From assembly GCA_016293495.1 (NCBI GenBank), contig JAEDED010000007.1, positions 38,600 through 102,599 on the forward strand: DNA of 64,000 nt. The letters are read 5' to 3'. Below, in pieces: positions 25,830 to 34,092 of the stretch. Position 1 is the first letter of the stretch, and each line of letters opens with the position of its first letter. The translations under genes were made by a program, and so were the position numbers. The notes beneath the pieces are model-generated. The model saw only the letters and a program-made list of their open reading frames with translations, searched no databases and was not told where the DNA came from. The stretch is from Treponema sp. GTDB lineage: Bacteria > Spirochaetota > Spirochaetia > Treponematales > Treponemataceae.

Positions 25830-27128
25830 ATGGTAATTTCTTCTATAGATTTAAAGGACGGACACGTAGTTCAGTTAAAGAACGGAAAAGATCTCGTCCT
25901 TCAGCGCGATGATGCGGACAATCTCATTAAAGATTTTAATTTTTACGGTGAAGTTGCAGTAATCGACCTTGATGCTGCAATGGGCCATGTAGATGCAAAA
26001 GGAAATACAGTAAATACAAATCTTTTGAAGAGCCTTCTTCGTAAAGGAAATGTAAGAACTGGTGGCGGCGTAAGAACTGTAAAACGTGCAAGAGAACTTA
26101 TTTCTCTCGGTGCAGAAAAAGTAATCATCGGTTCAAGCGCATGGAAAAAAGATCCCAAGCCGGGCGAATCAGTTCTCAATACTGAATTTCTTGATGAACT
26201 TGTAAAAGCAATCGGCAAACAGCGCATCATTATTTCTGTTGATGCAATTAACGGCAAAATCGCTGTTAAGGGCTGGACAGAAACTATCGACGTTTCATTG
26301 ATTGAAGGTGCTAAGCAGGCAGAACAGTACTGTTCAGAGCTTCTTTTTACATGTGTTGAAAAAGAAGGATGCATGCAGGGAACAAACATAGACATGGCAA
26401 AGGAACTTCGCGATGCCGTTAAATGTCGTGTTGTAGTTGCAGGCGGTGTTTCTTCAGAAGATGAAATCGAAGCTCTTGAAAAAATGCACTGTGACGTTCA
26501 GCTTGGAATGGCACTTTATACAAACAAAGTTTCTTTGAAAAACGCATTCCTCCGCTGTCTCGACTGGGACAAAGTTGACGGAATGGTTCCTGTAATTGCA
26601 CAGAGTCAGAACGGCGAAGTTCTGATGATGGGATACGCAAACAAAGAAGCATTTGAAAAAACTATTGATACTAAAAAACTCACTTTCTGGAGCAGAACAC
26701 GCAACGTACTCTGGACAAAAGGTGAAACAAGCGGACACTTCCTCGAAGTATTAAAACTTCGCGTTGACTGTGACCGCGATACAGTGCTTGCAACAGTAAT
26801 ACCTCACGGCGGCGTTTGCCACACTGGAAGCTTTACCTGCTTTGGCTCTGCCCCAGATGAACGCTCATCAATGGAACGCCTCTATGCAACTATTGCAGAA
26901 CGCTTTGCTAACCCAAAACCTGGAAGCTACACTGCCACTCTCGATGCAAAACGCGTTCGTGAAAAGGTAGAAGAAGAAGCAGAAGAAATCTGCGAAGCTG
27001 AAGGTAAAGATGAAGTAATCTGGGAAGCAGCAGACTTATTGTATTTCGTTAGTGTTCTTATGTACAAGGAAGGCGTAAACTGGCAGGATGTTTACAACGA
27101 ACTAGACAAAAGACACAAAGAAAAATAA
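25830..27128 (+). CDS. HisA-HisI-HisE trifunctional histidine biosynthesis fusion
   Basis: A 432-residue fusion of three consecutive histidine-pathway activities. HisA-like (beta/alpha)8 isomerase covers residues 1 to about 245, with the two catalytic aspartates in SSIDLKDG and ISVDAINGK. HisI (phosphoribosyl-AMP cyclohydrolase) follows at about 250-350, with FWSRTRNVLWTKGETSGH, VDCDRDTV and zinc cysteines in GGVCHTGSFTC. HisE (phosphoribosyl-ATP pyrophosphatase) is at about 350-432, with EKVEEEAEEICEAEGKDEVIWEAADLLY. HisIE fusions are common; adding HisA is unusual. No other his genes are nearby. The ATG at 25830 gives the usual HisA N-terminus; a TTG at 25812 with AAGGGA upstream is an alternative. 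Confidence 0.85.
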   Translation: MVISSIDLKDGHVVQLKNGKDLVLQRDDADNLIKDFNFYGEVAVIDLDAAMGHVDAKGNTVNTNLLKSLLRKGNVRTGGGVRTVKRARELISLGAEKVIIGSSAWKKDPKPGESVLNTEFLDELVKAIGKQRIIISVDAINGKIAVKGWTETIDVSLIEGAKQAEQYCSELLFTCVEKEGCMQGTNIDMAKELRDAVKCRVVVAGGVSSEDEIEALEKMHCDVQLGMALYTNKVSLKNAFLRCLDWDKVDGMVPVIAQSQNGEVLMMGYANKEAFEKTIDTKKLTFWSRTRNVLWTKGETSGHFLEVLKLRVDCDRDTVLATVIPHGGVCHTGSFTCFGSAPDERSSMERLYATIAERFANPKPGSYTATLDAKRVREKVEEEAEEICEAEGKDEVIWEAADLLYFVSVLMYKEGVNWQDVYNELDKRHKEK

Positions 27129-27165
27129 ACTTTAATTAAAAGAAATTCTTTTCAAGGAGAGCAAA

Positions 27166-27801
27166 ATGAAAAAGATTTTTTTAGTATTCACAGCAGCTTT
27201 ATTAATATCTGGAACTGCTTTTGCAGGAAAATCAAGTTTTGAAGTAGGTGTTACTTACGGTAACATTTCAACCATCAACAAGAACAACAGCCAGAATCAC
27301 ACTGATATCGGCGGATTAGGAGTTATGATTGGTTATTATGAACCTATCGTTTCTTTCTTAGGTGCTCAGGCAAACGCATTCTTGATTTCTCCTGATGATA
27401 ACATCAGCAGCACTTTTAACGGAACTACAACAAAAATTACTAACACAAGTTATTCTTCTTTAACTGTTCCATTCGCTTTCAGTGCAGAATTGATGCTCGC
27501 ATTAAAGATTCCTGTATCAATCTTTGACATCAGTGCAGGTGCCGGTATCGGTTATACACTTTATGATACAAAAACAACTTTTTATAATTCTACAACTGAA
27601 GTTTACACACATCAATTCTCAGTTCCTGTATTTGCAGCATTAGGAGTTCGTCTCGGTTCATTCGGAATTAAAGCAGGATGTGACTTCCAGTTCGTATTCT
27701 CACAGTATAACTCAACAAACAACAAAACAGAAAAGTTCGAAAACAATGATTTCAATTTCATCAATGTTTTCCCATACATTTCTGCAATGTTTAATTTCTA
27801 A
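27166..27801 (+). CDS. Secreted outer-membrane beta-barrel-like protein (paralogue 1)
   Basis: A 211-residue protein with a clear signal peptide (MKKIFLVFTAALLISGTAFA). The mature part consists of alternating, aromatic-ended beta strands (FEVGVTYGN, VMIGYYEP, VFAALGVRLG) and ends in phenylalanine, as small porin-like barrels do. I do not recognise a specific family. AAGGAG precedes the ATG. The next gene is a paralogue with almost the same signal peptide and C-terminal region, so the pair arose by tandem duplication. A terminator separates them. Confidence 0.7.
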   Translation: MKKIFLVFTAALLISGTAFAGKSSFEVGVTYGNISTINKNNSQNHTDIGGLGVMIGYYEPIVSFLGAQANAFLISPDDNISSTFNGTTTKITNTSYSSLTVPFAFSAELMLALKIPVSIFDISAGAGIGYTLYDTKTTFYNSTTEVYTHQFSVPVFAALGVRLGSFGIKAGCDFQFVFSQYNSTNNKTEKFENNDFNFINVFPYISAMFNF

Positions 27802-27822
27802 TTTCAACTGTTAGAAACTGTA

Positions 27823-27853
27823 AAGGTCGTGCGCTTCAGGCATGACCTTTTTT
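27823..27853 (+). terminator. Terminator between the tandem barrel genes
   Basis: A 10-bp stem with one G-U pair (27823-27832 with 27840-27849) followed by six T. Confidence 0.8.
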
Positions 27854-27879
27854 GTAACCATATTTACAAGGATAACAAA

Positions 27880-28497
27880 ATGAAAAAAATCATATTAGCC
27901 CTTGCCACAGCTTTATTAATTTCTGGAACTGCTTTTGCAGGAAGATCAGGTTTTGAAGCAGGTGTTGCTTACGGTAACATTTCATTCATCGACAAGAACA
28001 ACTTCAGAACTCACATTGATGTCAGCGGATGGGGCTTTGAAGTCGGATACTATCAGTCACTTCTGCCTTTTGTAGGCCTTCAGGGAAACATTTTCTGTGT
28101 ATTTCCTGGAAGCGTAAAACACACAGTTAACGGCGGTTCTGCAAGCGACATTTCTGCTTCTTACAAATCGCCATACTTTGCGACAGGAGAAGCAATGGTT
28201 ATGCTGAACCTTCCGATTGCAATTCTTGACTTGAGAGCTGGTGCAGGAATTTCGTATACAATGCATGATGCTGAAACCAAATTGAATTCAACAAAGTTTG
28301 TAAGTCATTATTTTGCAGTTCCAGTATCAGTTGCTGCGGCTATTCATCTTGGAGGCTTTGGTCTTAAAGCCGGCTGTGATATGAACTTTGTATTTTCAAA
28401 GTATATCACCCAGGACAACAAGACCGAAAAAGTAGAGAATGATAACTTTAATACTTTTATCATTCTTCCTTATGTTGCACTTACCTTCAACTTCTAA
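27880..28497 (+). CDS. Secreted outer-membrane beta-barrel-like protein (paralogue 2)
   Basis: A 205-residue paralogue of the preceding gene: the same signal peptide pattern (ATALLISGTAFAGRS) and the same strand pattern (AGVAYGN, GLKAGCD, FNTFIILPYVALTFNF). The two differ mainly in central loop regions, as expected for surface loops under diversification. The ATG at 27880 follows AAGGA. Expression is separate from paralogue 1 because of the terminator in between. Function is unknown; an outer-membrane location is inferred from the signal peptide and the terminal aromatic residue. Confidence 0.7.
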   Translation: MKKIILALATALLISGTAFAGRSGFEAGVAYGNISFIDKNNFRTHIDVSGWGFEVGYYQSLLPFVGLQGNIFCVFPGSVKHTVNGGSASDISASYKSPYFATGEAMVMLNLPIAILDLRAGAGISYTMHDAETKLNSTKFVSHYFAVPVSVAAAIHLGGFGLKAGCDMNFVFSKYITQDNKTEKVENDNFNTFIILPYVALTFNF

Positions 28498-28520
28498 TTA
28501 ACATTGAAGGCATAAAAAAA

Positions 28521-28566
28521 ACTGCGTCAGAATGAAAGCATTCACTTTGACGCAGTTTTTTTTTTT
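28521..28566. terminator. Bidirectional terminator between convergent genes
   Basis: Stem ACTGCGTCA (28521-28529) with TGACGCAGT (28548-28556), flanked by A on the left and ten T on the right. It serves barrel paralogue 2 and probably the convergent secreted-protein gene. Confidence 0.88.
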
Positions 28567-28613
28567 GCTTAAAGTAACTTTTAAGTAACTTTAATTTTAA
28601 GTAATTTTTTTAA

Positions 28614-29039
28614 TTACTTTTTGAAGTTCATTGTTACTTTGTAGTGTTTTGGTTCGAGATCGTAGTCGATATCCATTGTGATAGATGTATCGAGTGTTAC
28701 AGGTTTTGTGAACTTGTAAGTACGTTTTGTATCTTCACATCTGAATGAAATTTCAAGACCAGCATTTGTCATGTTAATTTTGAAGTTAGATCTCTTGTCT
28801 TTTGTGAAGTTATAAATAACTGCACCTGTGTTTGCATCTTTGAGTTTGATTGTGTTGTTTACACCAAATTCCCATGCAGCATCCCAGTTTGTATCAATCC
28901 AAGTTCCTTTTGGAAACTGTTCAGCAGCTTTTGCAATTTCTGCATCAGCCTGATTCAATGCATCACTAAGATTGTTCTGTGCAACTGCACCTGTAACTGC
29001 CATTGCAGCAACTAATAAAGTAAGTAAAAATTTCTTCAT
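28614..29039 (-). CDS. Small secreted protein of unknown function
   Basis: A 141-residue protein with a signal peptide (MKKFLLTLLVAAMAVTGAVAQ). The mature region begins with a short charged helix (NLSDALNQADAEIAKAAEQFPKGTWID). It continues as predicted beta strands (IKLKDANTGAVIYNF, FKINMTNAGLEISF, KTYKFTKPV-like, KHYKVTMNFKK), resembling a small antiparallel barrel or lipocalin-like fold. I do not recognise the family. The ATG at 29039 is chosen because GGAGG lies eight bases before it; upstream in-frame starts lack a ribosome-binding site. Confidence 0.65.
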   Translation of the reverse strand: MKKFLLTLLVAAMAVTGAVAQNNLSDALNQADAEIAKAAEQFPKGTWIDTNWDAAWEFGVNNTIKLKDANTGAVIYNFTKDKRSNFKINMTNAGLEISFRCEDTKRTYKFTKPVTLDTSITMDIDYDLEPKHYKVTMNFKK

Positions 29040-29171
29040 ACGAAAACCTCCAGCGATTTCGTTAAATATTATTAATTGCATTATTTTATCTTTTGTCTAA
29101 ATAATGTGTCAATAGCTCAAAATCTCCCCACTATTGTTGACTAAAATTTGTTTTATATATATTTAAAAGTT

Positions 29172-30530
29172 ATGACAAAAGATTTAACAACAGGTAAACC
29201 AATAAAACTGATTATTGAATTTGCAATTCCTGTACTTATCGGATATTTGTTTCAGCAGTTTTACAATCTAGCAGATACTGCAATTGTTGGAAAATTTCTT
29301 CCTGTAGAAGATTTGGCAGCGGTAGGTGCAACAGGCCCGGTCTGTTTTCTCATTTTAGGAATGTGTATGGGACTTACAGCAGGATTTGCAATTCCTGTAG
29401 CTCAATTTTTCGGCGCAAAAGACTTCATAAAAATGCGCCAGTATATTTTCAATGCTATTATTCTCGCTGCAATATTTTCTGTACTTTATTCAGTTGTGAC
29501 AGTACTTCTGTGCAAACCAATTCTCCGCATCATGCAGACACCTGCAGACATTATTGACCATTCCTCAGAATATATAATGGTTATCTTTGCCGGAATGCCT
29601 TTTGGCTTTCTTTATAACTTCAGCGCTGCAACCTTACGCTCAATCGGCGACAGCAAAACACCTTTGTATTTTTTGATTTTTTCAAGTCTGTTGAATATCG
29701 GTCTTGACCTTCTCTGTATTTTAGTCTTCAAACTTGGAGTTCGTGGAGCTGCAATTGCCACAGTTATCGCTCAGGCAATTTCAGGCTTGTTATGTCTCAT
29801 TTACATAAAAAGGAAATTCCCTATCCTGCACTTTCAGAAAGAAGATAAAACTTTTTCATGGTACATTCAGGGAAAGCTTCTTGCCATGGGTTTACCAATG
29901 GGACTTCAATATTCAATCACTGCAATCGGTTCAGTAATTCTTCAGGCAGCAGTAAACAGTCTCGGAACTACATACGTTGCAGCAATGACTGCAGGTCTAA
30001 AAATGCACATGTTCTTTTGTGCAATGTTCGATGCGCTTGGAACAACCATGGCAACTTTTGCCGGTCAGAATACAGGTGCTAAGGAATTTTCAAGAATCAA
30101 AACCGGTCTTAAGGACGCAAGCCTTATCGGCTTGATTTATTCTTTACTGGCATTTTTAATTCTGTTCTTCTTCGGAAATAAAATGGTTCTTATATTTCTG
30201 GACAGTGATCAGGACTTCATCATTAAAAACGCACACCAGTTTTTAATTTCGCAGAGCATTTTCTATTTCTTCTTAGCCGAAGTTAACATCATAAGATTCA
30301 TGATTCAGGGAATGGGATTTCCAAGACTTTCGATTCTTTCCGGTGTATTTGAAATGATCGCTCGCGGTACATTTGGTTTTGTATTTGTACCGCTTCTTGA
30401 AGAAAAAGCTCACATGGGCTATTTTGCTGCAACCTTTGCTTCTCCTGCAGCCTGGATCTTAGCCGACATCTTCCTGATCATCGCTTTTGTATTCTGCTAC
30501 AGAACACTTGTTAAGCGTCATTCACTTTAA
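29172..30530 (+). CDS. MATE-family exporter (2)
   Basis: A 452-residue, twelve-helix MATE transporter. It begins MTKDLTTGKPIKLIIEFAIP and shows LAAVGATGPVCFLILGMCMG and SIGDSKTPLYFLIFSSLLNIGLDL, typical of the same branch as the genes at 23.6 and 42 kb. The ATG at 29172 is used. An upstream TTGACT and TATATT-like stretch (29137-29163) may be its promoter. No ribosome-binding site is evident. Substrate is unknown. The 135 bases after it hold a weak hairpin near 30606-30624 and no gene. Confidence 0.88.
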   Translation: MTKDLTTGKPIKLIIEFAIPVLIGYLFQQFYNLADTAIVGKFLPVEDLAAVGATGPVCFLILGMCMGLTAGFAIPVAQFFGAKDFIKMRQYIFNAIILAAIFSVLYSVVTVLLCKPILRIMQTPADIIDHSSEYIMVIFAGMPFGFLYNFSAATLRSIGDSKTPLYFLIFSSLLNIGLDLLCILVFKLGVRGAAIATVIAQAISGLLCLIYIKRKFPILHFQKEDKTFSWYIQGKLLAMGLPMGLQYSITAIGSVILQAAVNSLGTTYVAAMTAGLKMHMFFCAMFDALGTTMATFAGQNTGAKEFSRIKTGLKDASLIGLIYSLLAFLILFFFGNKMVLIFLDSDQDFIIKNAHQFLISQSIFYFFLAEVNIIRFMIQGMGFPRLSILSGVFEMIARGTFGFVFVPLLEEKAHMGYFAATFASPAAWILADIFLIIAFVFCYRTLVKRHSL

Positions 30531-30665
30531 CAAGCTTTTCTGTCAGACCGTAAAAATCATACAGCTGGGTATTAACCTAGCCGTTAACAGGCAGATCAAT
30601 TAATTTCTGTAATTATTTTACAGCACCTTAACTTCAAAATAAAATCTGCTCAATCAGAAAACAAT

Positions 30666-31655
30666 TTATTTTTTCGAAGGTTTCTTTTCCTGAGGAAATA
30701 CAACGCCCCACTCTTTTCTAAGCTTATCCATTGTCTGCATTACGAATACTGTTTCTGATAAAGGCATTGATTCACTTTCGATTTTCTTTGCCTTTATCAT
30801 TTTCATAGCCTCGATTACTTGATATTCATAGCCTGTAATCTGGAGAGGAATTTTCACAGACTTGATGAGTTTATCGTCAGAATCGAAAACGTTGATTGCG
30901 TTCGGGTTATTGATATTTTCTACAACGATGTAGCCTTTTTCGCCCCAGATGATTCCTTTGCGGTCTGAGCGAGCATTCATTGCAGAAGTAAGATAAGCAA
31001 CGCGGCCATCTTTAAAGTAAACGGTAATTGATTCGTTTTCGTCGATTCCTTTTTTAGAAAGTTTTGCGGAAGAATCGATTTTAGCAATATTGTTTCCGAA
31101 GCACATAAAGGCAAAGTTAAGACAGTAAACACCGATATCAAGCAAAGCGCCGCCTGCAAGTTCAGGTTTTACGATGCGCTCTTTCTGCGCCATCGAATAA
31201 CAGAGGTTTGCAGTAAGATATCTTGCTTCACCGATGATTCCGCTGTCGATTAATTTTGAAATTGCAGTACGGCTCGGCATGTAACGCGTCCAGATTGCTT
31301 CTGCAAGGTAAACATTGTTTTTCTTTGCAAGCGCAACGAGTTTCTTTGCCTGAGGCGCGTTCATCGTAAAGGCTTTTTCTACAAGCACGTTCTTCTTATT
31401 TTTGATGCAGAGTTCAGCGTGCTCTGCGTGATGAGAATGAGGCGTTGCAATGTAAACAAGATCAAGTTCAGGAATTTTTACCATATCCTCGTAACTTCCG
31501 AACGCACGTGGAATGTGATGTTTTTCTGCAAACGCATTTGCTTTAAAAATATCCCTTGAAGCAACTGCATAAATTTCTGCACCCTTCATTCCTTTTACAG
31601 TTTCAACCATTTTTTCTGCGATGTTTCCGCAGCCGATAATTCCAATATTAAACAT
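30666..31655 (-). CDS. Gfo/Idh/MocA-family oxidoreductase
   Basis: A 329-residue NAD(P)-dependent sugar or inositol dehydrogenase-like protein. The Rossmann motif is IGIIGCGNIAEKM and the family motif VEKAFT (usual EKP/EKA) follows IATPHSHHAEH. The C-terminal alpha/beta domain (ALLDIGVYCLNFA) is typical. The substrate cannot be assigned. The ATG at 31655 has TATAAT six bases upstream and no ribosome-binding site, so a leaderless mRNA is likely. The promoter lies only about 35 bp from the end of an IS982-type fragment. Confidence 0.85.
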   Translation of the reverse strand: MFNIGIIGCGNIAEKMVETVKGMKGAEIYAVASRDIFKANAFAEKHHIPRAFGSYEDMVKIPELDLVYIATPHSHHAEHAELCIKNKKNVLVEKAFTMNAPQAKKLVALAKKNNVYLAEAIWTRYMPSRTAISKLIDSGIIGEARYLTANLCYSMAQKERIVKPELAGGALLDIGVYCLNFAFMCFGNNIAKIDSSAKLSKKGIDENESITVYFKDGRVAYLTSAMNARSDRKGIIWGEKGYIVVENINNPNAINVFDSDDKLIKSVKIPLQITGYEYQVIEAMKMIKAKKIESESMPLSETVFVMQTMDKLRKEWGVVFPQEKKPSKK

Positions 31656-31702
31656 GAAAATATTATAAACCTTTAAATTGAAAACCGCCACTTTTTTCTA
31701 TA

Positions 31703-32033
31703 TAGCCCTAAATTCAAGTTTTGATTTTTGGATAAGATTTTAGTAAAAACTACCGATTCTAAAAGACCTTTTTCAGAACAGACACCATGAAGTTTGAAGC
31801 CGTAAAACCATCCTTTTGTAGGTTTTCCGCGGGATGCAAACTCTTTTGTTACTTTATGGCTGAATATTCGTCGATTCAGACAAGTTGATATCGGTGTTGA
31901 ATCAATAAAATGCAGACCAATTTCATTTTGAACCTCTCTTTCCATTCCAATTTTTTAGGAGAACGGAAAAGTTTTTATCCTGTTCAACTGCTTTTATAAA
32001 ATCGTTAACTATGCTATAAATTTGATTATACAT
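31703..32033 (-). pseudogene. IS982 transposase remnant
   Basis: A broken transposase reading frame. About 30 N-terminal codons from the ATG at 32033 are followed by a deletion and a frame change near 31944. Then come about 80 codons of the catalytic domain (IDSTPIS and FKLHG) and loss of the C-terminus at the inverted repeat. It cannot encode an active enzyme. Confidence 0.8.
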
Positions 32034-32126
32034 GGGCGTAATCCTTTTTGTTTTTTGTTGTGGTGACAAATTTTTAAGGAATTACGCCTTTTTTGTAAAT
32101 TTATCTAAAATTCGACATTTGGGCTA
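31944..32126. repeat. Direct repeat with 33897-34080 (IS982 end, copy A)
   Basis: 183 bases nearly identical to 33897-34080, in the same orientation. The shared stretch starts at ATTCCAATTTTTTAGGAG and ends at the GGGCTA inverted-repeat tip. The two copies bracket the DUF4143 ATPase gene. The following 248 bases (32127-32374) are very AT-rich and hold no gene that I can support. Confidence 0.9.
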
Positions 32127-32374
32127 TTTAAACTTTGCTTTCATTTAAGAAAAATTCTTTCATAATTTCAGAAACCAATATCTATTTTATATGTAAAAAC
32201 TGGTAATGGCTCATTTATACTCAAAACTAGGTCTTATAGATAAAATTTGTAATAGATAGTATAAATTGAAAGCCAATATACCGATTGTAAAAATACCAAC
32301 TTCCCAAGTAAAAAACAGACAAAATCACAAATAATAATTTGCCAAAGTCCCAAATATAATATATATTAATACCT

Positions 32375-33649
32375 ATGGGAAAATATAAGCCAAGAATTAC
32401 AGATATTCTAATTAAAAGAAAACTCAGAGGGAAAGGAGCTCTTCTTATAGAGGGACCTAAATGGTGTGGTAAAACTACAACTGCAGAACAATTTTCTAAA
32501 AGCATTTTATATATGTCTAAACCGGAAGATGTTTCTTCAAACCTTATAATGGCAGATATAAATCCATCAAAATTACTAGAAGGGGAAACTCCACGTCTTA
32601 TTGACGAATGGCAGATTGCTCCAAAGATTTGGGATGCAGTCAGATTTGAAGTTGATCATAGAGAAAATTATGGACATTTTATTCTTACAGGCTCTGCCGT
32701 TCCTCCTAAAACAGATGAGATTTTTCATACAGGAACAGGACGTTTTGCTTGGATCAAAATGAGACCAATGTCTTTATACGAATCAGGTGAATCAACAGGT
32801 GAAATTAGTTTAAAAGAAATGTTTAATCAGCCTGAACAACTTATTGCTACAAACAAATTGAATATAGATGATTTGGCATTTTTGATTTGTAGAGGAGGAT
32901 GGCCAGAAGCTGTCAATATGGATAAAGATGTAGCTCTCGACCAAGCTTTTGATTACTACAATGCAATCGTAAACACAGATATTTCTAGAGTAGATGATGT
33001 AAAAAGAGATCCAGAAAGAGCAAAAAGATTGATGAAATCTTATGCAAGAAATCAGGGATCACAGACTGCATATACAGTTATCAGAGATGATATTGCTGCA
33101 AATGATTCTGAACTTATTACCGATGACACTGTTTATGCTTATACAAATGCATTAAGAAAAATATTTGTAATTGAAGATATGCCAGCCTGGAATCCTAACC
33201 TTAGATCAAAAACTGCAATCAGAAGATCTGATACAAGATATTTTATAGACTCATCTATCGCTACAGCCAGTCTTGGTTTAGGTCCAGATGACCTTATAAA
33301 AGATTTGAATACTATGGGATTATTCTTTGAGACAATGTGTGTACGAGATTTGAGAATTTATGCAGAAAGTATTGATGGAGAAGTATTCCATTATCGAGAT
33401 AAATCCGGCCTTGAATGTGATACTATCGTACATTTGAGAAATGGATCCTTTGGTTTAATTGAAATAAAACTTGGTGGAGATAAATTAATAGAAGAAGGAG
33501 CCAAAAATCTAAAAACTTTTAGCAACAAGATTGATACAGATAAAATGAAAGCTCCTTCATTTCTTATGGTTTTAACAGGAACCGGAAACTTTGCTTATAG
33601 AAGGGACGATGGAGTTTATGTAGTTCCTATTGGATGTTTGAAGAATTAA
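32375..33649 (+). CDS. DUF4143-family AAA ATPase
   Basis: A 424-residue ATPase of the AAA/DUF4143 type. Walker A is GPKWCGKTT (residues 27-35), Walker B is RLIDEWQ, sensor-like LTGSAV follows, and the C-terminal DUF4143 region has a PD-(D/E)XK-like pattern (HYRDKSGLECDTIV, FGLIEIKLGG). These proteins are widespread, multi-copy and of unsettled function. Codon use is richer in AGA and ATA than in neighbouring genes, and IS982 fragments lie on both sides, both suggesting acquisition by transfer. No ribosome-binding site precedes the ATG; AT-rich TATTAA lies five bases upstream. Confidence 0.82.
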   Translation: MGKYKPRITDILIKRKLRGKGALLIEGPKWCGKTTTAEQFSKSILYMSKPEDVSSNLIMADINPSKLLEGETPRLIDEWQIAPKIWDAVRFEVDHRENYGHFILTGSAVPPKTDEIFHTGTGRFAWIKMRPMSLYESGESTGEISLKEMFNQPEQLIATNKLNIDDLAFLICRGGWPEAVNMDKDVALDQAFDYYNAIVNTDISRVDDVKRDPERAKRLMKSYARNQGSQTAYTVIRDDIAANDSELITDDTVYAYTNALRKIFVIEDMPAWNPNLRSKTAIRRSDTRYFIDSSIATASLGLGPDDLIKDLNTMGLFFETMCVRDLRIYAESIDGEVFHYRDKSGLECDTIVHLRNGSFGLIEIKLGGDKLIEEGAKNLKTFSNKIDTDKMKAPSFLMVLTGTGNFAYRRDDGVYVVPIGCLKN

Positions 33650-33720
33650 TAACTCGTTTGTAGGCTTTGAAATTTAGACAAAGAAGCCTCCAAAAATTGT
33701 ATACATAACAGATAAAAAGA

Positions 33721-33735
33721 GGAGGGGAAACCTCC
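33721..33735 (-). terminator. Hairpin behind the truncated reading frame
   Basis: GGAGG (33721-33725) pairs with CCTCC (33731-33735). On minus it directly follows a stop codon and is followed by TCTTTTTAT, the layout of an intrinsic terminator. Confidence 0.5.
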
Positions 33736-33896
33736 CTAAAAAAAACTCTTAGTTATACTAACACCATAGGTAATTTTATTTATTTTACTGAGATTTAGAA
33801 TTAAATAAAAAACATTCGTAAAATATAATGTTTCTTCTCGTAACGCTTTTACAAGTTTTTTCAAAACATTCTTTTCTTCATCAGAAAACTTTGGCT
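33736..33896 (-). pseudogene. C-terminal remnant of a gene cut by the IS982 fragment
   Basis: On the minus strand an open frame of about 51 codons runs from the IS982 fragment boundary (33897) to a TAG at 33736-33738, followed at once by a terminator-like hairpin. It reads PKFSDEEKNVLKKLVKALREE and onward, which resembles the last helix of MarR-type regulators, but that is a weak guess. It has no start of its own. It appears to be the tail of a gene disrupted by the insertion. Confidence 0.35.
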
Positions 33897-34080
33897 ATTC
33901 CAATTTTTTAGGAGAACGGAAAAGTTTTTATCCTGTTCAACTGCTTTTATAAAATCGTTAACTATGCTATAAATTTGATTATACATGGGCGTAATCCTTT
34001 TTGTTTTTTTATTGTGGTGACAAAATTTTAAGGAATTACGCCTTTTTTGTAAATTTATCTAAAACTCGAAATTTGGGCTA
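33897..34080. mobile_element. IS982-family end fragment (copy B)
   Basis: 184 bases nearly identical to 31944-32126: the first transposase codons (ATG complement at 33984-33986) plus the right inverted-repeat tip GGGCTA at 34075-34080. The rest of the element is missing. Its outer edge touches the TATAAT of the downstream DNA methyltransferase. Confidence 0.85.
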
Positions 34081-34086
34081 TATAAT
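34081..34086 (+). promoter_or_regulatory. -10 box of the methyltransferase at the IS982 edge
   Basis: TATAAT begins on the first base after the IS982 tip and ends six bases before the ATG. Any -35 contact would lie inside the IS fragment, so the promoter may be an IS/host hybrid. Confidence 0.5.
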
Positions 34087-34092
34087 AAAATC

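Larger units (their letters stand above)
31703..32126 (-). mobile_element. Internally deleted IS982-family element (copy A)
   Basis: Terminal inverted repeats are visible: TAGCCC-AAATTC-AGTTTT-like sequence at 31703 and its inverted, slightly diverged partner ending at 32126 (GGGCTA). A full element would be about 1 kb; only 424 bp remain. On the minus strand the N-terminal transposase codons (MYNQIYSIVNDFIKAVEQ, from 32033) are joined out of frame near 31944 to a central fragment with GLHFIDSTPIS, NRRIFSHKV and GWFYGFKLHG. These are IS982 DDE-domain motifs. No target duplication is evident. Confidence 0.8.

Noticed and set aside
32227..32505. A 92-codon hydrophobic minus-strand open frame before the DUF4143 ATPase
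   Set aside because: Half of it is antisense to the ATPase start, it has no ribosome-binding site, and the hydrophobicity follows from AT-rich sequence.
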